Below, in pieces: positions 1 through 5,895 of a DNA stretch of 15,848 nt. Positions within the stretch are counted from its first letter, which is position 1. Every line of letters starts with the position of its first letter. The stretch is from Bacillota bacterium (GTDB lineage Bacteria > Bacillota > Clostridia > Christensenellales > Aristaeellaceae): positions 1-15,848 of the forward strand of contig JAEZJP010000109.1 in assembly GCA_023415715.1 (NCBI GenBank), given 5' to 3'. Under the pieces are notes generated by a model. That model made no database searches, was not told where the DNA came from, and saw only the letters and a list, made by a program, of their open reading frames with translations. The position numbers and the translations under genes were made by a program.

Positions 1-52
1 GCTCGCTGCGCTCGCATAGCTCGTTTCGCCAGCCTCCTCCACCTCGCTTCAT

Positions 53-103
53 CCGCCACAGGCGGCGCTTCGGCTCCGGAGCCCTCAAGGGGAAGCCTCC
101 CCT
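53..103. repeat. Cluster of three short hairpins in intergenic DNA
   Basis: Three stem-loops follow one another: CCGCC/GGCGG (53-57 with 61-65), the 12-bp palindrome GGCTCCGGAGCC (72-83), and AGGGGA/TCCCCT (88-93 with 98-103). The sequence before them (1-50) is low-complexity, GCTCG-rich and non-coding. I see no gene here. It resembles the dispersed GC-rich intergenic repeats common in Clostridia, but copy number cannot be judged from one window. Confidence 0.5.
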
Positions 104-169
104 AGTCGTTCACATTGTCCGTTTCCAAGGCATCTTCTTTGGAATACAAGGCAGTAAGCCATCACCTGC

Positions 170-200
170 ATTCCGTAATTTCTGTAGTTGCCAGACTACT
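170..200 (+). repeat. Imperfect direct repeat, copy 1 (partner at 455-485)
   Basis: About 31 nt beginning ATTCC and containing TTCTGTAGTTG recurs at 455-485 with about six mismatches. In this copy the promoter-like hexamer reads TTGCCA instead of TTGACA, so any promoter function would be degraded. Confidence 0.5.
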
Positions 201-278
201 AGTAATCGCCCCTACGTCGTTGTTTGTATATTGGCTTCTCTTAAGGAGATCGTGATATAAGCCAACCCCCACCCGCAT

Positions 279-365
279 GTCATCCTGAGGGCTCCGCCCG
301 AAGGATCTTGCCTATGGTATATGGTTTGCAGCAAAAGATCCTTCGGGCGGAGCCCTCAGGATGAC
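279..365. repeat. REP/BIME-like 31-bp perfect inverted repeat
   Basis: Bases 279-309 are the exact reverse complement of 335-365, separated by a 25-nt spacer. Each arm starts or ends with GTCATCCTGAG and AAGGATCTT, and each arm is itself an imperfect palindrome (ATCCT...GGGC-GGA-GCCC...AGGAT). Outside the arms, CCCCACC (267-273) pairs with GGTGGGG (388-394). From memory, intergenic repeats with TCATCCTGAG...AAGGATC ends are widespread in bacterial genomes. The paired inverted layout is that of a REP/BIME element. As RNA it would form a very stable cruciform or hairpin. Confidence 0.7.
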
Positions 366-454
366 TGTAGCGGAGAGGGAGGAAGCAGGTGGGGCGAACG
401 GATGCCGGTTTGGGCTCTATGTCTACATCATCCATCGACATTTTCATCGCTTGT

Positions 455-485
455 ATTCCAAAACTTCTGTAGTTGACAGTCTATT
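455..485 (+). repeat. Imperfect direct repeat, copy 2 (partner at 170-200)
   Basis: This is the second copy of the ATTCC...TTCTGTAGTTG repeat. Here it contains an intact TTGACA, which could serve as the -35 of the weak promoter candidate at 473-501. The first five bases also belong to the right arm of the 13-bp inverted repeat. Confidence 0.5.
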
Positions 486-501
486 GGCTTATGCACATTA
501 T
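473..501 (+). promoter_or_regulatory. Weak upstream promoter candidate
   Basis: TTGACA (473-478), a 17-nt spacer and CATTAT (496-501, 4 of 6 consensus bases). It points toward the VOC gene but lies inside the repeat mosaic, and a much better promoter sits at 575-603. It may be chance. Confidence 0.25.
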
Positions 502-574
502 CCGCGTTTTCAGGCGGTTTGTCGATATGAGTGATAAATAACCATACTTAAAACTCAATATCTACTTGCATGAA

Positions 575-603
575 TTGACAATGGATCCTGTGTAATCTAT
601 ACT
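575..603 (+). promoter_or_regulatory. Sigma-A promoter for the VOC gene
   Basis: A perfect -35 TTGACA (575-580) is separated by exactly 17 nt from a near-perfect -10 TATACT (598-603). Transcription should begin near 610, giving a leader of about 115 nt before the VOC start at 726. Confidence 0.8.
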
Positions 604-725
604 TTTTTATCATATTTGAGAGGATGTGGTCAGTGTGAAAAGAATTGATTGCATAGGGCAAATAAATCATTCGGGAAAGCACATGACAGCAGGGGCTGCA
701 CGCCCTACAATTAAAGGAGAAAACG

Positions 726-1112
726 ATGGATAACACATTAAAGGGTTTAAAGTTTGACAAGGTGGTGCTCGATTGCATCGATCCCCAGGCGCTTTCCGGT
801 TTTTATGTGAATCTGCTCGGCTGGAAAAAGGGATATGACACAGACGGGTTTGTCATCATCGGCTCGGATACTAGCAATGTGGATATCGGCTTTCAGAAAA
901 ATACCGATTATGTTCCGCCGGTTTGGCCGGAAGCGGCTGGTAATCAGCAGCAAATGCTGCACCTGGATTTTGCCGTCGTCCCCATAGAGCATAAGTACTG
1001 GGTGAAAAAGGCGGTATCTTTAGGCGCAAAAGTGGCTGATACGCAGTTTTCCGACCAGTGGACGGTTATGCTGGATCCGGAAGGGCATCCGTTCTGCATC
1101 GACGCGATGTAA
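726..1112 (+). CDS. VOC-fold (glyoxalase/bleomycin-resistance-like) protein
   Basis: A small cytoplasmic protein of the vicinal-oxygen-chelate superfamily, 128 residues, the usual size for a single two-module VOC domain. The N-terminal module carries the typical pattern (VVLDCIDPQALSGFYVNLLGW, residues 13-33). The second module has HLDFAV (79-84) and ends in DPEGHPFCI (117-125). Candidate metal ligands are His79 and Glu119, while the first-module position that is often His is Asp16 here, as in the Glyoxalase_6-like group. The start is supported by AGGAGA (715-720) and a strong promoter at 575-603. Substrate is unknown: the superfamily includes glyoxalases, dioxygenases and antibiotic-binding proteins. 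It appears monocistronic and converges on the YbjQ-family gene across a shared hairpin. Confidence 0.88.
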   Translation: MDNTLKGLKFDKVVLDCIDPQALSGFYVNLLGWKKGYDTDGFVIIGSDTSNVDIGFQKNTDYVPPVWPEAAGNQQQMLHLDFAVVPIEHKYWVKKAVSLGAKVADTQFSDQWTVMLDPEGHPFCIDAM

Positions 1113-1148
1113 CTCCAATCTGCTCCCAAGCAGGACTCACGAAAAATA

Positions 1149-1177
1149 AAAGGACTTGAAGCTTTTTCAAGTCCTTT
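1149..1177. terminator. Bidirectional intrinsic terminator between convergent genes
   Basis: A 12-bp perfect stem, AAAGGACTTGAA / TTCAAGTCCTTT, with a 5-nt loop (1161-1165). The minus-strand transcript has the better U-rich tail (CCTTTTATTTTTC), so it should terminate the YbjQ-family gene efficiently. The plus-strand tail (CTTTATTGT) is weaker but sits just after the VOC gene. Confidence 0.8.
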
Positions 1178-1211
1178 ATTGTATGTTGCCAAACAGTTGT
1201 TTCCCTGAGGT

Positions 1212-1532
1212 TTACTGGTACACAACAGCCGTGCCTGAGGCCGTCACCATCAGCATGCCGTTGTTCGCGCCCAATACTTCGTAATCGATGTCCACGCCCA
1301 CTACAGCGTTGGCGCCAAGTTCGCCGGCGCGCTGCTCCATTTCCCGTATGGCGTTTTCCCTTGCACGGATCAATTCCTCTTCATAGCTGGAAGAACGCCC
1401 GCCGAAGAAGTTGGAAAGCCCCGCCGCAAAGTCTTTGATGAAGTTGACGCCCGATATAACTTCGCCAAAGACGATTCCCTTGTATTCTACGATGCGCTTG
1501 CCGTCGATGGACGGTGTGGTTGTGGTGATCAT
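1212..1532 (-). CDS. YbjQ/UPF0145 family (putative heavy-metal-binding domain) protein
   Basis: 106 residues, almost entirely one YbjQ_1 domain. The family hallmark stretch is present: GGRSSSYEEEL, then ARENAIREM, then GANAVVGVDIDYEVLG and GMLMVTASGTAV at the C-terminus. The family was named putative heavy-metal-binding, but its biochemical role is not established and homologues form pentamers. An in-frame ATG six codons upstream (1550) exists. I chose 1532 because AGGAGG (1540-1545) lies 7 nt before it and the resulting N-terminus (MITTTTPSIDGKRI) matches the family. It has its own extended -10 promoter and ends at the hairpin shared with the VOC gene. Confidence 0.92.
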   Translation of the reverse strand: MITTTTPSIDGKRIVEYKGIVFGEVISGVNFIKDFAAGLSNFFGGRSSSYEEELIRARENAIREMEQRAGELGANAVVGVDIDYEVLGANNGMLMVTASGTAVVYQ

Positions 1533-1580
1533 CTTTTCTCCTCCTTGCATTTGTCCTTACCCTTAACGGATTTCGATTGC

Positions 1581-1589
1581 ATTATACCA
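1581..1589 (-). promoter_or_regulatory. Extended -10 promoter for the YbjQ-family gene
   Basis: On the minus strand the sequence reads TGGTATAAT: a perfect TATAAT (1581-1586) preceded by the TG of an extended -10. No good -35 is visible at 16-18 nt. The start site would be near 1574, leaving about 42 nt of leader. The -35 area is overlapped by a tandem AGAATTGG repeat (1601-1608 and 1611-1618). Confidence 0.6.
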
Positions 1590-1639
1590 TATGGCGTCGA
1601 AGAATTGGAGAGAATTGGAATCCGTATTGCAAACATATT

Positions 1640-2626
1640 TCATCTATCGGACAGTGTAGGAAGGGACGCTGTGTTTAGCCACGCTTTGCCTTTCTTTTGA
1701 TAGGCAGCTTCCATCATAAGAAAGAACGCCTGCCCTTCAGGCGCAACGCCCGGCTTGTCAAACGTTGGCGCACCGCATACGCCCTGCACCAGACCGTATG
1801 TATCCACCTTTTTGATCACGGCTGCCCGTAGCTTTTCGCAGTATCCCGAATATTTCTCCTGCGAAAGCCACCCATCCGATATACCCCGCAGCAGCGCGTA
1901 GGCCAGCATCTGGGATAGGTTGGTTTCCACAAACGTATTGGGATCATCCACCACGTCGTGGAAAAGCCCGTCCTCCCGCATGTGTTGCAGCAAGGAATCG
2001 ATAAGATCTGTGGCCATGCGGATGATCTTCCGCTTTTCATCCTTCCAGCTTTCGGGCAAAAACGCAATGATCCTGGCCATGCCCGATACCGCCCAGCCGT
2101 TGCCTACGCCCCAATGGGCTTCTCTGATATAGCTGCGGTTTTTCTCATCCCATATGTGGCACATCAGGCCGCTTAAGTTGTCGTGCAACGCATTGTAATA
2201 GCCCATAAGCTGCTGTAAGGCTATTATGTAGTGACCCGCTGCCATAAGATATGGGGGAAGCATATACATGGAGTCAACCCAGTATTCCGGGCGCGTTGTC
2301 AAATGGTATACGATACCACTTTCACTGCGCGGCGCGCTTTCCAATGCCCACCGCTCAAGATTTTGGGAAGCGGACAAAAGATCCCGGTCCATGGTAAGGC
2401 GGGCGGCGTAAAGCAGTGCTTCCCCCGCGCAGCACGGGTCCGTCACACCGTCCGTAACACCGATAGTGGCTACACGGCCATCCGTCATGCTGCGATAGGC
2501 CGCTTCCTTGGCAAGCAGGATCACCGTCTGCGTATCACCCATTTCCAGCAGTGCCTGCATGGCAACGCCCTGCTCCCAGGAGTGGCGCTGCATGGCAAGA
2601 AGCGCAAGCTTGACTTTGTCTACCAT
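1640..2626 (-). CDS. GH105 family unsaturated rhamnogalacturonyl hydrolase
   Basis: A 328-residue cytoplasmic enzyme (no signal peptide) of the GH88/GH105 (alpha/alpha)6 barrel group. Family members hydrate and cleave the unsaturated galacturonyl residue from the disaccharide released by rhamnogalacturonan lyases. Features seen: EYWVDSMYM (residues 114-122), whose Asp118 lies where the catalytic Asp of YteR-type enzymes is; HWGVGNGW (171-178), the family WGxGNGW motif; HDVVDDP (223-229); and FVETNLSQMLAYALLRGI (232-249). The start at 2626 follows AGGTG by 6 nt. A GTG at 2635 would add three residues without a better binding site. It has its own promoter. Its likely partner is the rhamnogalacturonan-type importer at 6582-12445. 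A GH88 glucuronyl hydrolase is the alternative, but length and motifs favour GH105. Confidence 0.88.
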   Translation of the reverse strand: MVDKVKLALLAMQRHSWEQGVAMQALLEMGDTQTVILLAKEAAYRSMTDGRVATIGVTDGVTDPCCAGEALLYAARLTMDRDLLSASQNLERWALESAPRSESGIVYHLTTRPEYWVDSMYMLPPYLMAAGHYIIALQQLMGYYNALHDNLSGLMCHIWDEKNRSYIREAHWGVGNGWAVSGMARIIAFLPESWKDEKRKIIRMATDLIDSLLQHMREDGLFHDVVDDPNTFVETNLSQMLAYALLRGISDGWLSQEKYSGYCEKLRAAVIKKVDTYGLVQGVCGAPTFDKPGVAPEGQAFFLMMEAAYQKKGKAWLNTASLPTLSDR

Positions 2627-2646
2627 CACAATCACCTGTTCAGCTC

Positions 2647-2658
2647 AACATTAATGTT
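2647..2658. promoter_or_regulatory. 12-bp palindrome in the GH105 leader, possible operator
   Basis: AACATTAATGTT is a perfect 12-bp palindrome about 20-30 nt downstream of the predicted start site and 20 nt before the GH105 start codon. The position would suit a repressor acting as a roadblock. It is AT-rich and short, so chance is possible, and no regulator can be named. Confidence 0.3.
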
Positions 2659-2685
2659 CATATCTTCTGCCTTCCCATCCCTCGC

Positions 2686-2714
2686 ATTATATCACAAACT
2701 GGTGTTTTATGTAA
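2686..2714 (-). promoter_or_regulatory. Sigma-A promoter for the GH105 gene
   Basis: On the minus strand: -35 TTACAT (2709-2714), a 17-nt spacer, and a perfect -10 TATAAT (2686-2691). Transcription would start near 2679, about 50 nt before the GH105 start codon. Confidence 0.7.
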
Positions 2715-2765
2715 AAATGAATGTTATGGTTTACTATCACTTGCATTTCGATCGCAGGGAACCCA

Positions 2766-2793
2766 TAAAAAGAGCCGCCAGTATTGGCGGCTC
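2766..2793 (-). terminator. Intrinsic terminator of the secDF unit
   Basis: A 9-bp GC-rich stem, GAGCCGCCA / TGGCGGCTC (2772-2780 with 2785-2793), with loop GTAT. On the minus strand it is followed directly by TTTTTAT. It lies about 30 nt after the secF stop codon. Confidence 0.85.
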
Positions 2794-2824
2794 AGATGAC
2801 GTGCCTGTAAGCTGTAAAACTGCC

Positions 2825-3748
2825 TTAAGCGGCTTGCAGCTTTTTCTTTTCCTGGTGCTTCTGCCACATGGTCCAAAGGGGACCGGCGATGCAGATGGTG
2901 GAATAGCAGCCGCTGATGGAGCCGACAGCCATGGGCAGAGCAAAGCTCATGATCGAATCGATCTTGCCGGCAAAGGCAAAGCCGTACACCAGCGCCACGC
3001 TGGCAAAAACGGCGATGTTGGTGTTGATGGAACGGGACAGGGATTGGGTGATGGACTTGTTGACCAGTTCGTCCACCGGCATCCCTGCGTGAAGCCTGGC
3101 GTTCTCACGGATACGGTCATAGATGACGATGGTATCGTTGATGGAATAGCCAAGGATGGATAACGCCACGGCGACAAACGAATCGCCAATGGGGATCTTG
3201 AATATGACACAGGTGAAGAACACCACAAATACGTCATGGAACAGTGCCACCAGAGCCATCATGCCGGCGGACAAGCCATGAATCCTGCGGAACCTGAGCC
3301 AAACGTACAGCACGATCAGTATGGACGACAGCGCGATGGCGATCATGCCGTTTTGCAGGAACCTGCGGCCGAAGTACGGTTCCACCATGGAGCTTCCGGC
3401 GGAAACCAGGTTCGCATCCGGGAACTGCGCTTTCAGCGCCTCGTCTAGGGCTTGCTGTTCCTCGCCGCCCAAGCCGTATTCGCCGGCAAGGTTGAATACC
3501 AGATACGTTTTCTTGGTTGTAATGTCTTCGGTGGTCTGCGTCTGAACAAGACGGCCAAGTTTTTCGGACACAAAGTCACCAGCCGCGTTGGAATCGATTG
3601 TTCCGGTATACTGGTACTTCATTATGGCGCCGCCCTTGAACTGTATATCCAGCTGAACGCCGTTAACAAACATGGCGATGATACCGATCAGAAAGATCAG
3701 CCCGGATATGGCAAAGTAAATTCTGCGCTTTTCATAAAAGCGGATCAT
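2825..3748 (-). CDS. secF: Protein translocase subunit SecF
   Basis: 307 residues. SecF pairs with SecD in the membrane and uses the proton gradient to help complete protein export through SecYEG. An N-terminal membrane segment (about 10-28) is followed by DIQFKGG (34-40), the family signature of the first extracytoplasmic domain. That domain runs to about residue 130, and five membrane segments follow. The conserved LGYSINDTIVIYDRIRE motif spans 199-215. The start codon overlaps the secD stop by 4 nt (ATGA), which implies translational coupling, and a G-rich binding site lies inside the secD 3' end. A terminator follows. Confidence 0.97.
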   Translation of the reverse strand: MIRFYEKRRIYFAISGLIFLIGIIAMFVNGVQLDIQFKGGAIMKYQYTGTIDSNAAGDFVSEKLGRLVQTQTTEDITTKKTYLVFNLAGEYGLGGEEQQALDEALKAQFPDANLVSAGSSMVEPYFGRRFLQNGMIAIALSSILIVLYVWLRFRRIHGLSAGMMALVALFHDVFVVFFTCVIFKIPIGDSFVAVALSILGYSINDTIVIYDRIRENARLHAGMPVDELVNKSITQSLSRSINTNIAVFASVALVYGFAFAGKIDSIMSFALPMAVGSISGCYSTICIAGPLWTMWQKHQEKKKLQAA

Positions 3749-5028
3749 GCTTCTGCCCCCCTCTTCATGAAGAACTTGGGATTACGCAATGCCTTGAACT
3801 TGCTCAGTGACCGGATCATCAGCCTGGAAGCGGTCACGCCTGCCAGGAAGTTCAGGATAACGCCGGTTAAAAGCGAATAAGCAAAGGACAAAAGCGAACC
3901 GGAACCGAAAATCATCATGATAACGGCCACGATCATAACGGTGATGTTGCCGTCGAACACAGCGAGGAAGGAGTTCTCAAAGCCTGCCGAAATGGCTGAC
4001 TGTATAGGCCTGCCGGCCCGAAGCTCTTCCCTTATGCGCTCGGAAACGATGACGTTGGCGTCAACGCCCATGCCGATGGACAGGATCACAGCCGCGATGC
4101 CGGGCAGCGTCAATGTGATCTGCGGTATGGATAGCGCAAGCAGCTGGCCTGTCACCTGCAACAGCAGCGCGATACAGGCAACGAACCCGGACAGCCTGTA
4201 ATACAGGATCAGGAACAGACAGATGGCGATAAAGGCGACAATGCCGGCTTGCACCATAACTTCCAACGCGCCGAAGCCCAGCGTCGGGCTGATTATGGAA
4301 TGGTTGCGGGATGTAAGGGAGAAGGGCAGCGAGCCCGCGGCGATCTTATTCGCCAGGTTTTGGGCTTCTTCCATGGTGCCGATGTGATTGATCATCGCCT
4401 TGCCGTCCAAAATAGGCTCTTGAACCGTGGGGGATGAGATTTCCACATCATCCATGTAAATCTTGATTACTTTGTTCACCAGCCGCGTGGTGGCATCGGC
4501 AAACAGCTTCTTTCCCTCATCGTCAAAAGTAAGGCTGACAATGGGGTCATATGTGGTGCTGCTTCTGTCATAATCCGGCACGCTGCGGGATACATGGGAG
4601 CCGTCCAGCACGATATTGCCGTCAGGATCCACGAACGTCAGCTTGGCTGTTTGACCTAGTTCCGCGATTGCCTTTTCAGGATCGAAGTTGGTTTCTCCCG
4701 ACTTCCAGGGGAAACGCACGATGATGTCGCCGTGCTGCGTGTCGCTGGTCACTTCACGGTCCAGAATGTTCAGCTTGTCCAGACGGTTTTCAATGGTCAG
4801 CTTGGCAGCTTCCAGTTGTTCTGCGGTAGGCACAATGGTCTGGTCAGTCGGCTCGAAAACCGCGTCCACGCCGCCCCTTATGTCAATGCCGAAGCGCATA
4901 TCCGGCGCGCCCTGGATAACAAAGCTTTTGCCGTCGCTCAGGGGGATATGCACGCCGAAAAGGGCCACATAGCTGATCAAAAGAATGGCTGCGGCCACGA
5001 TGAAAAAGATACTTTTCTTGGCCTTCAT
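3745..5028 (-). CDS. secD: Protein translocase subunit SecD
   Basis: 427 residues, a short SecD as usual in Firmicutes. It has one N-terminal membrane segment (7-27), then RFGIDIRGG (45-53), the conserved D-x-RGG signature, then the extracytoplasmic domains to about 250 and five C-terminal membrane segments (255-405). GMGVDANVIVSERIREE (319-335) is the conserved RND-type motif involved in proton-driven movement. The start follows AAAGGAAG by 5 nt. A small stem-loop (5046-5060) lies just before this binding site. SecD and SecF are separate genes here rather than the fused form of Bacillus. The 67-nt gap to the upstream small membrane-protein gene suggests cotranscription. Confidence 0.97.
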   Translation of the reverse strand: MKAKKSIFFIVAAAILLISYVALFGVHIPLSDGKSFVIQGAPDMRFGIDIRGGVDAVFEPTDQTIVPTAEQLEAAKLTIENRLDKLNILDREVTSDTQHGDIIVRFPWKSGETNFDPEKAIAELGQTAKLTFVDPDGNIVLDGSHVSRSVPDYDRSSTTYDPIVSLTFDDEGKKLFADATTRLVNKVIKIYMDDVEISSPTVQEPILDGKAMINHIGTMEEAQNLANKIAAGSLPFSLTSRNHSIISPTLGFGALEVMVQAGIVAFIAICLFLILYYRLSGFVACIALLLQVTGQLLALSIPQITLTLPGIAAVILSIGMGVDANVIVSERIREELRAGRPIQSAISAGFENSFLAVFDGNITVMIVAVIMMIFGSGSLLSFAYSLLTGVILNFLAGVTASRLMIRSLSKFKALRNPKFFMKRGAEA

Positions 5029-5045
5029 AGAATCTTCCTTTCACA

Positions 5046-5060
5046 CGGCTTCGTAAGCCG
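5046..5060 (-). other. Small stem-loop just upstream of the secD ribosome binding site
   Basis: CGGCTT / AAGCCG (6-bp stem, 3-nt loop) ends a few bases before the AAAGGAAG sequence of secD. It could affect secD translation or mRNA processing. It has no U-tract, so it is not a terminator. Confidence 0.4.
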
Positions 5061-5095
5061 CATTTATTGCTCTCGTTGCACCTTGTGTAACCGTT

Positions 5096-5488
5096 TTACA
5101 CGTATGCGGCAGCCGGAGGGGCGTGGCTTCCCAGAGGGATAAAGCTGAAACGGAAAGGAATGCGCCGGGATTTGATGCACGACAGTTTTTGCCATACCCA
5201 GAGGATTGCCAGCAGCCCAGCAAAACAAATACCCGGGAGGATTTGGTGGGGAATGCGCGAAGGCGCGGGCCAGCGGAACGTATCTTTCGCGCTGATATAT
5301 CTATCCAGTATCGTCAATGTTTCATACTCGGCCGGCATGCCAGCATTTGCAGCCGGATATCCCGTATGAACGGAAAAAGGCGCAGCATCCTGCCCGGCAG
5401 GCAATAATTCCTGCCGGGCATACATCATGCCGTACCCTTGGCCCAGCGACATAAACGCCGCAACGACGAATGCTAAATAGCGCACCAT
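5096..5488 (-). CDS. Unrecognised small membrane or exported protein upstream of secD
   Basis: 130 residues; I do not recognise a family. The N-terminus has the form of a signal peptide or anchor (MVRYLAFVVAAFMSLGQGYG). A polar region follows, then a second hydrophobic stretch (LPGICFAGLLAILWVW, about 84-99), and then a basic segment (KSRRIPFR) that would be cytoplasmic by the positive-inside rule. Codon use looks like that of its neighbours. The start is less certain: AGGAG lies 13 nt upstream, which is far, while a weak GCAGG lies 6 nt upstream. It ends 67 nt before secD on the same strand and shares the promoter at 5724-5752, so it is probably cotranscribed with secDF. A role linked to export is only an inference from position. 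A perfect 11-bp inverted repeat lies inside it. Confidence 0.55.
   Translation of the reverse strand: MVRYLAFVVAAFMSLGQGYGMMYARQELLPAGQDAAPFSVHTGYPAANAGMPAEYETLTILDRYISAKDTFRWPAPSRIPHQILPGICFAGLLAILWVWQKLSCIKSRRIPFRFSFIPLGSHAPPAAAYV
5391..5420. other. Strong hairpin inside the small membrane-protein gene
   Basis: TGCCCGGCAGG (5391-5401) and CCTGCCGGGCA (5410-5420) form a perfect 11-bp, GC-rich stem with an 8-nt loop. It has no U-tract on either strand. In the minus-strand gene it encodes residues around RQELLPAGQ, near the end of the signal-peptide region. Confidence 0.6.
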
Positions 5489-5662
5489 TCTAAACCTGCA
5501 GCTCCTGTCAGAGTATCATGTAAGGTAATGATTCCCTATGAACGGACTTTTGTTCTTTTTGCAGCCTGCCAGGATGCAGATGCCTTCTGTTTAGCGGAAT
5601 TTTGTCTTAGATTGTTCTATGGTCAAGCGCCTCCATCCATGGACAGTGTCATACGAAAATTT

Positions 5663-5691
5663 CTTATGACAAGTATATATGCTGTCTTAAG
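5663..5691. promoter_or_regulatory. Imperfect palindrome in the secDF leader, possible operator or RNA hairpin
   Basis: CTTATGACA (5663-5671) and TGTCTTAAG (5683-5691) match at 8 of 9 positions as inverted repeats, and the AT-rich centre (AGTATATATGC) is also nearly symmetric. It lies about 26-54 nt downstream of the predicted start site of the minus-strand promoter. It may be a repressor site or a 5' leader hairpin. Confidence 0.4.
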
Positions 5692-5723
5692 ATGAGAAGC
5701 GCTATATTGCGCATCATTGTGAC

Positions 5724-5752
5724 ATCATATCATCGCTTTGTACGTTTGTCAA
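5724..5752 (-). promoter_or_regulatory. Sigma-A promoter for the small membrane protein-secD-secF unit
   Basis: On the minus strand: perfect -35 TTGACA (5747-5752), exactly 17 nt spacing, and -10 TATGAT (5724-5729, 5 of 6). The start site would be near 5717, giving a 5' leader of about 230 nt before the first gene. Confidence 0.75.
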
Positions 5753-5895
5753 ATCGAAAGACTGTGCCAGATTGCGGCTTGATGATATCTTCCTTATTTA
5801 AACATAACTTCTGTTTATGTGCCGCGCCCTATAAACATTTACAAGACTCTGCATAAACTGATTTCAAACAGTGCTTTACGAAGGGGGTGCTTTTT

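Larger units (their letters stand above)
138..462. repeat. 13-bp perfect inverted repeat bracketing 325 bp of non-coding repeat mosaic
   Basis: TTTGGAATACAAG (138-150) is the exact reverse complement of CTTGTATTCCAAA (450-462). Inside lie a smaller inverted repeat, TTGGCTT/AAGCCAA (231-237 with 259-265), and the large inverted repeat at 279-365. No open reading frame of note lies inside. The terminal symmetry could mark a small non-autonomous mobile element, but no target-site duplication is obvious. It could also be a chance assembly of repeat fragments. Confidence 0.4.
5489..5895. other. Divergent intergenic region (about 400 bp)
   Basis: It separates the minus-strand secDF unit from the plus-strand LysM gene. 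It holds the strong minus-strand promoter at 5724-5752, the imperfect palindrome at 5663-5691, and a small plus-strand inverted repeat, ACATAA/TTATGT (5802-5807 with 5815-5820). I see no convincing sigma-A promoter for the LysM gene. CATAAACT near 5850 vaguely resembles a sporulation-sigma -10, but without a matching -35. No gene is visible. Confidence 0.5.

Noticed and set aside
279..365. CRISPR array or intrinsic terminator
   Set aside because: There are only two arms, in inverted rather than direct orientation, with one spacer, and no U-tract or upstream gene on either strand.
548..778. Minus-strand frame of 76 codons over the VOC promoter and start
   Set aside because: It overlaps the strong plus-strand promoter and the VOC start, and has no binding site.
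2231..3163. Plus-strand open frame (310 codons) opposite GH105 and secF
   Set aside because: It spans two real genes and the GH105 promoter on the other strand, with no recognisable domain.
5489..5717. Known riboswitch in the secDF leader
   Set aside because: I could not match a recognised riboswitch core; only the single imperfect stem at 5663-5691 is evident.
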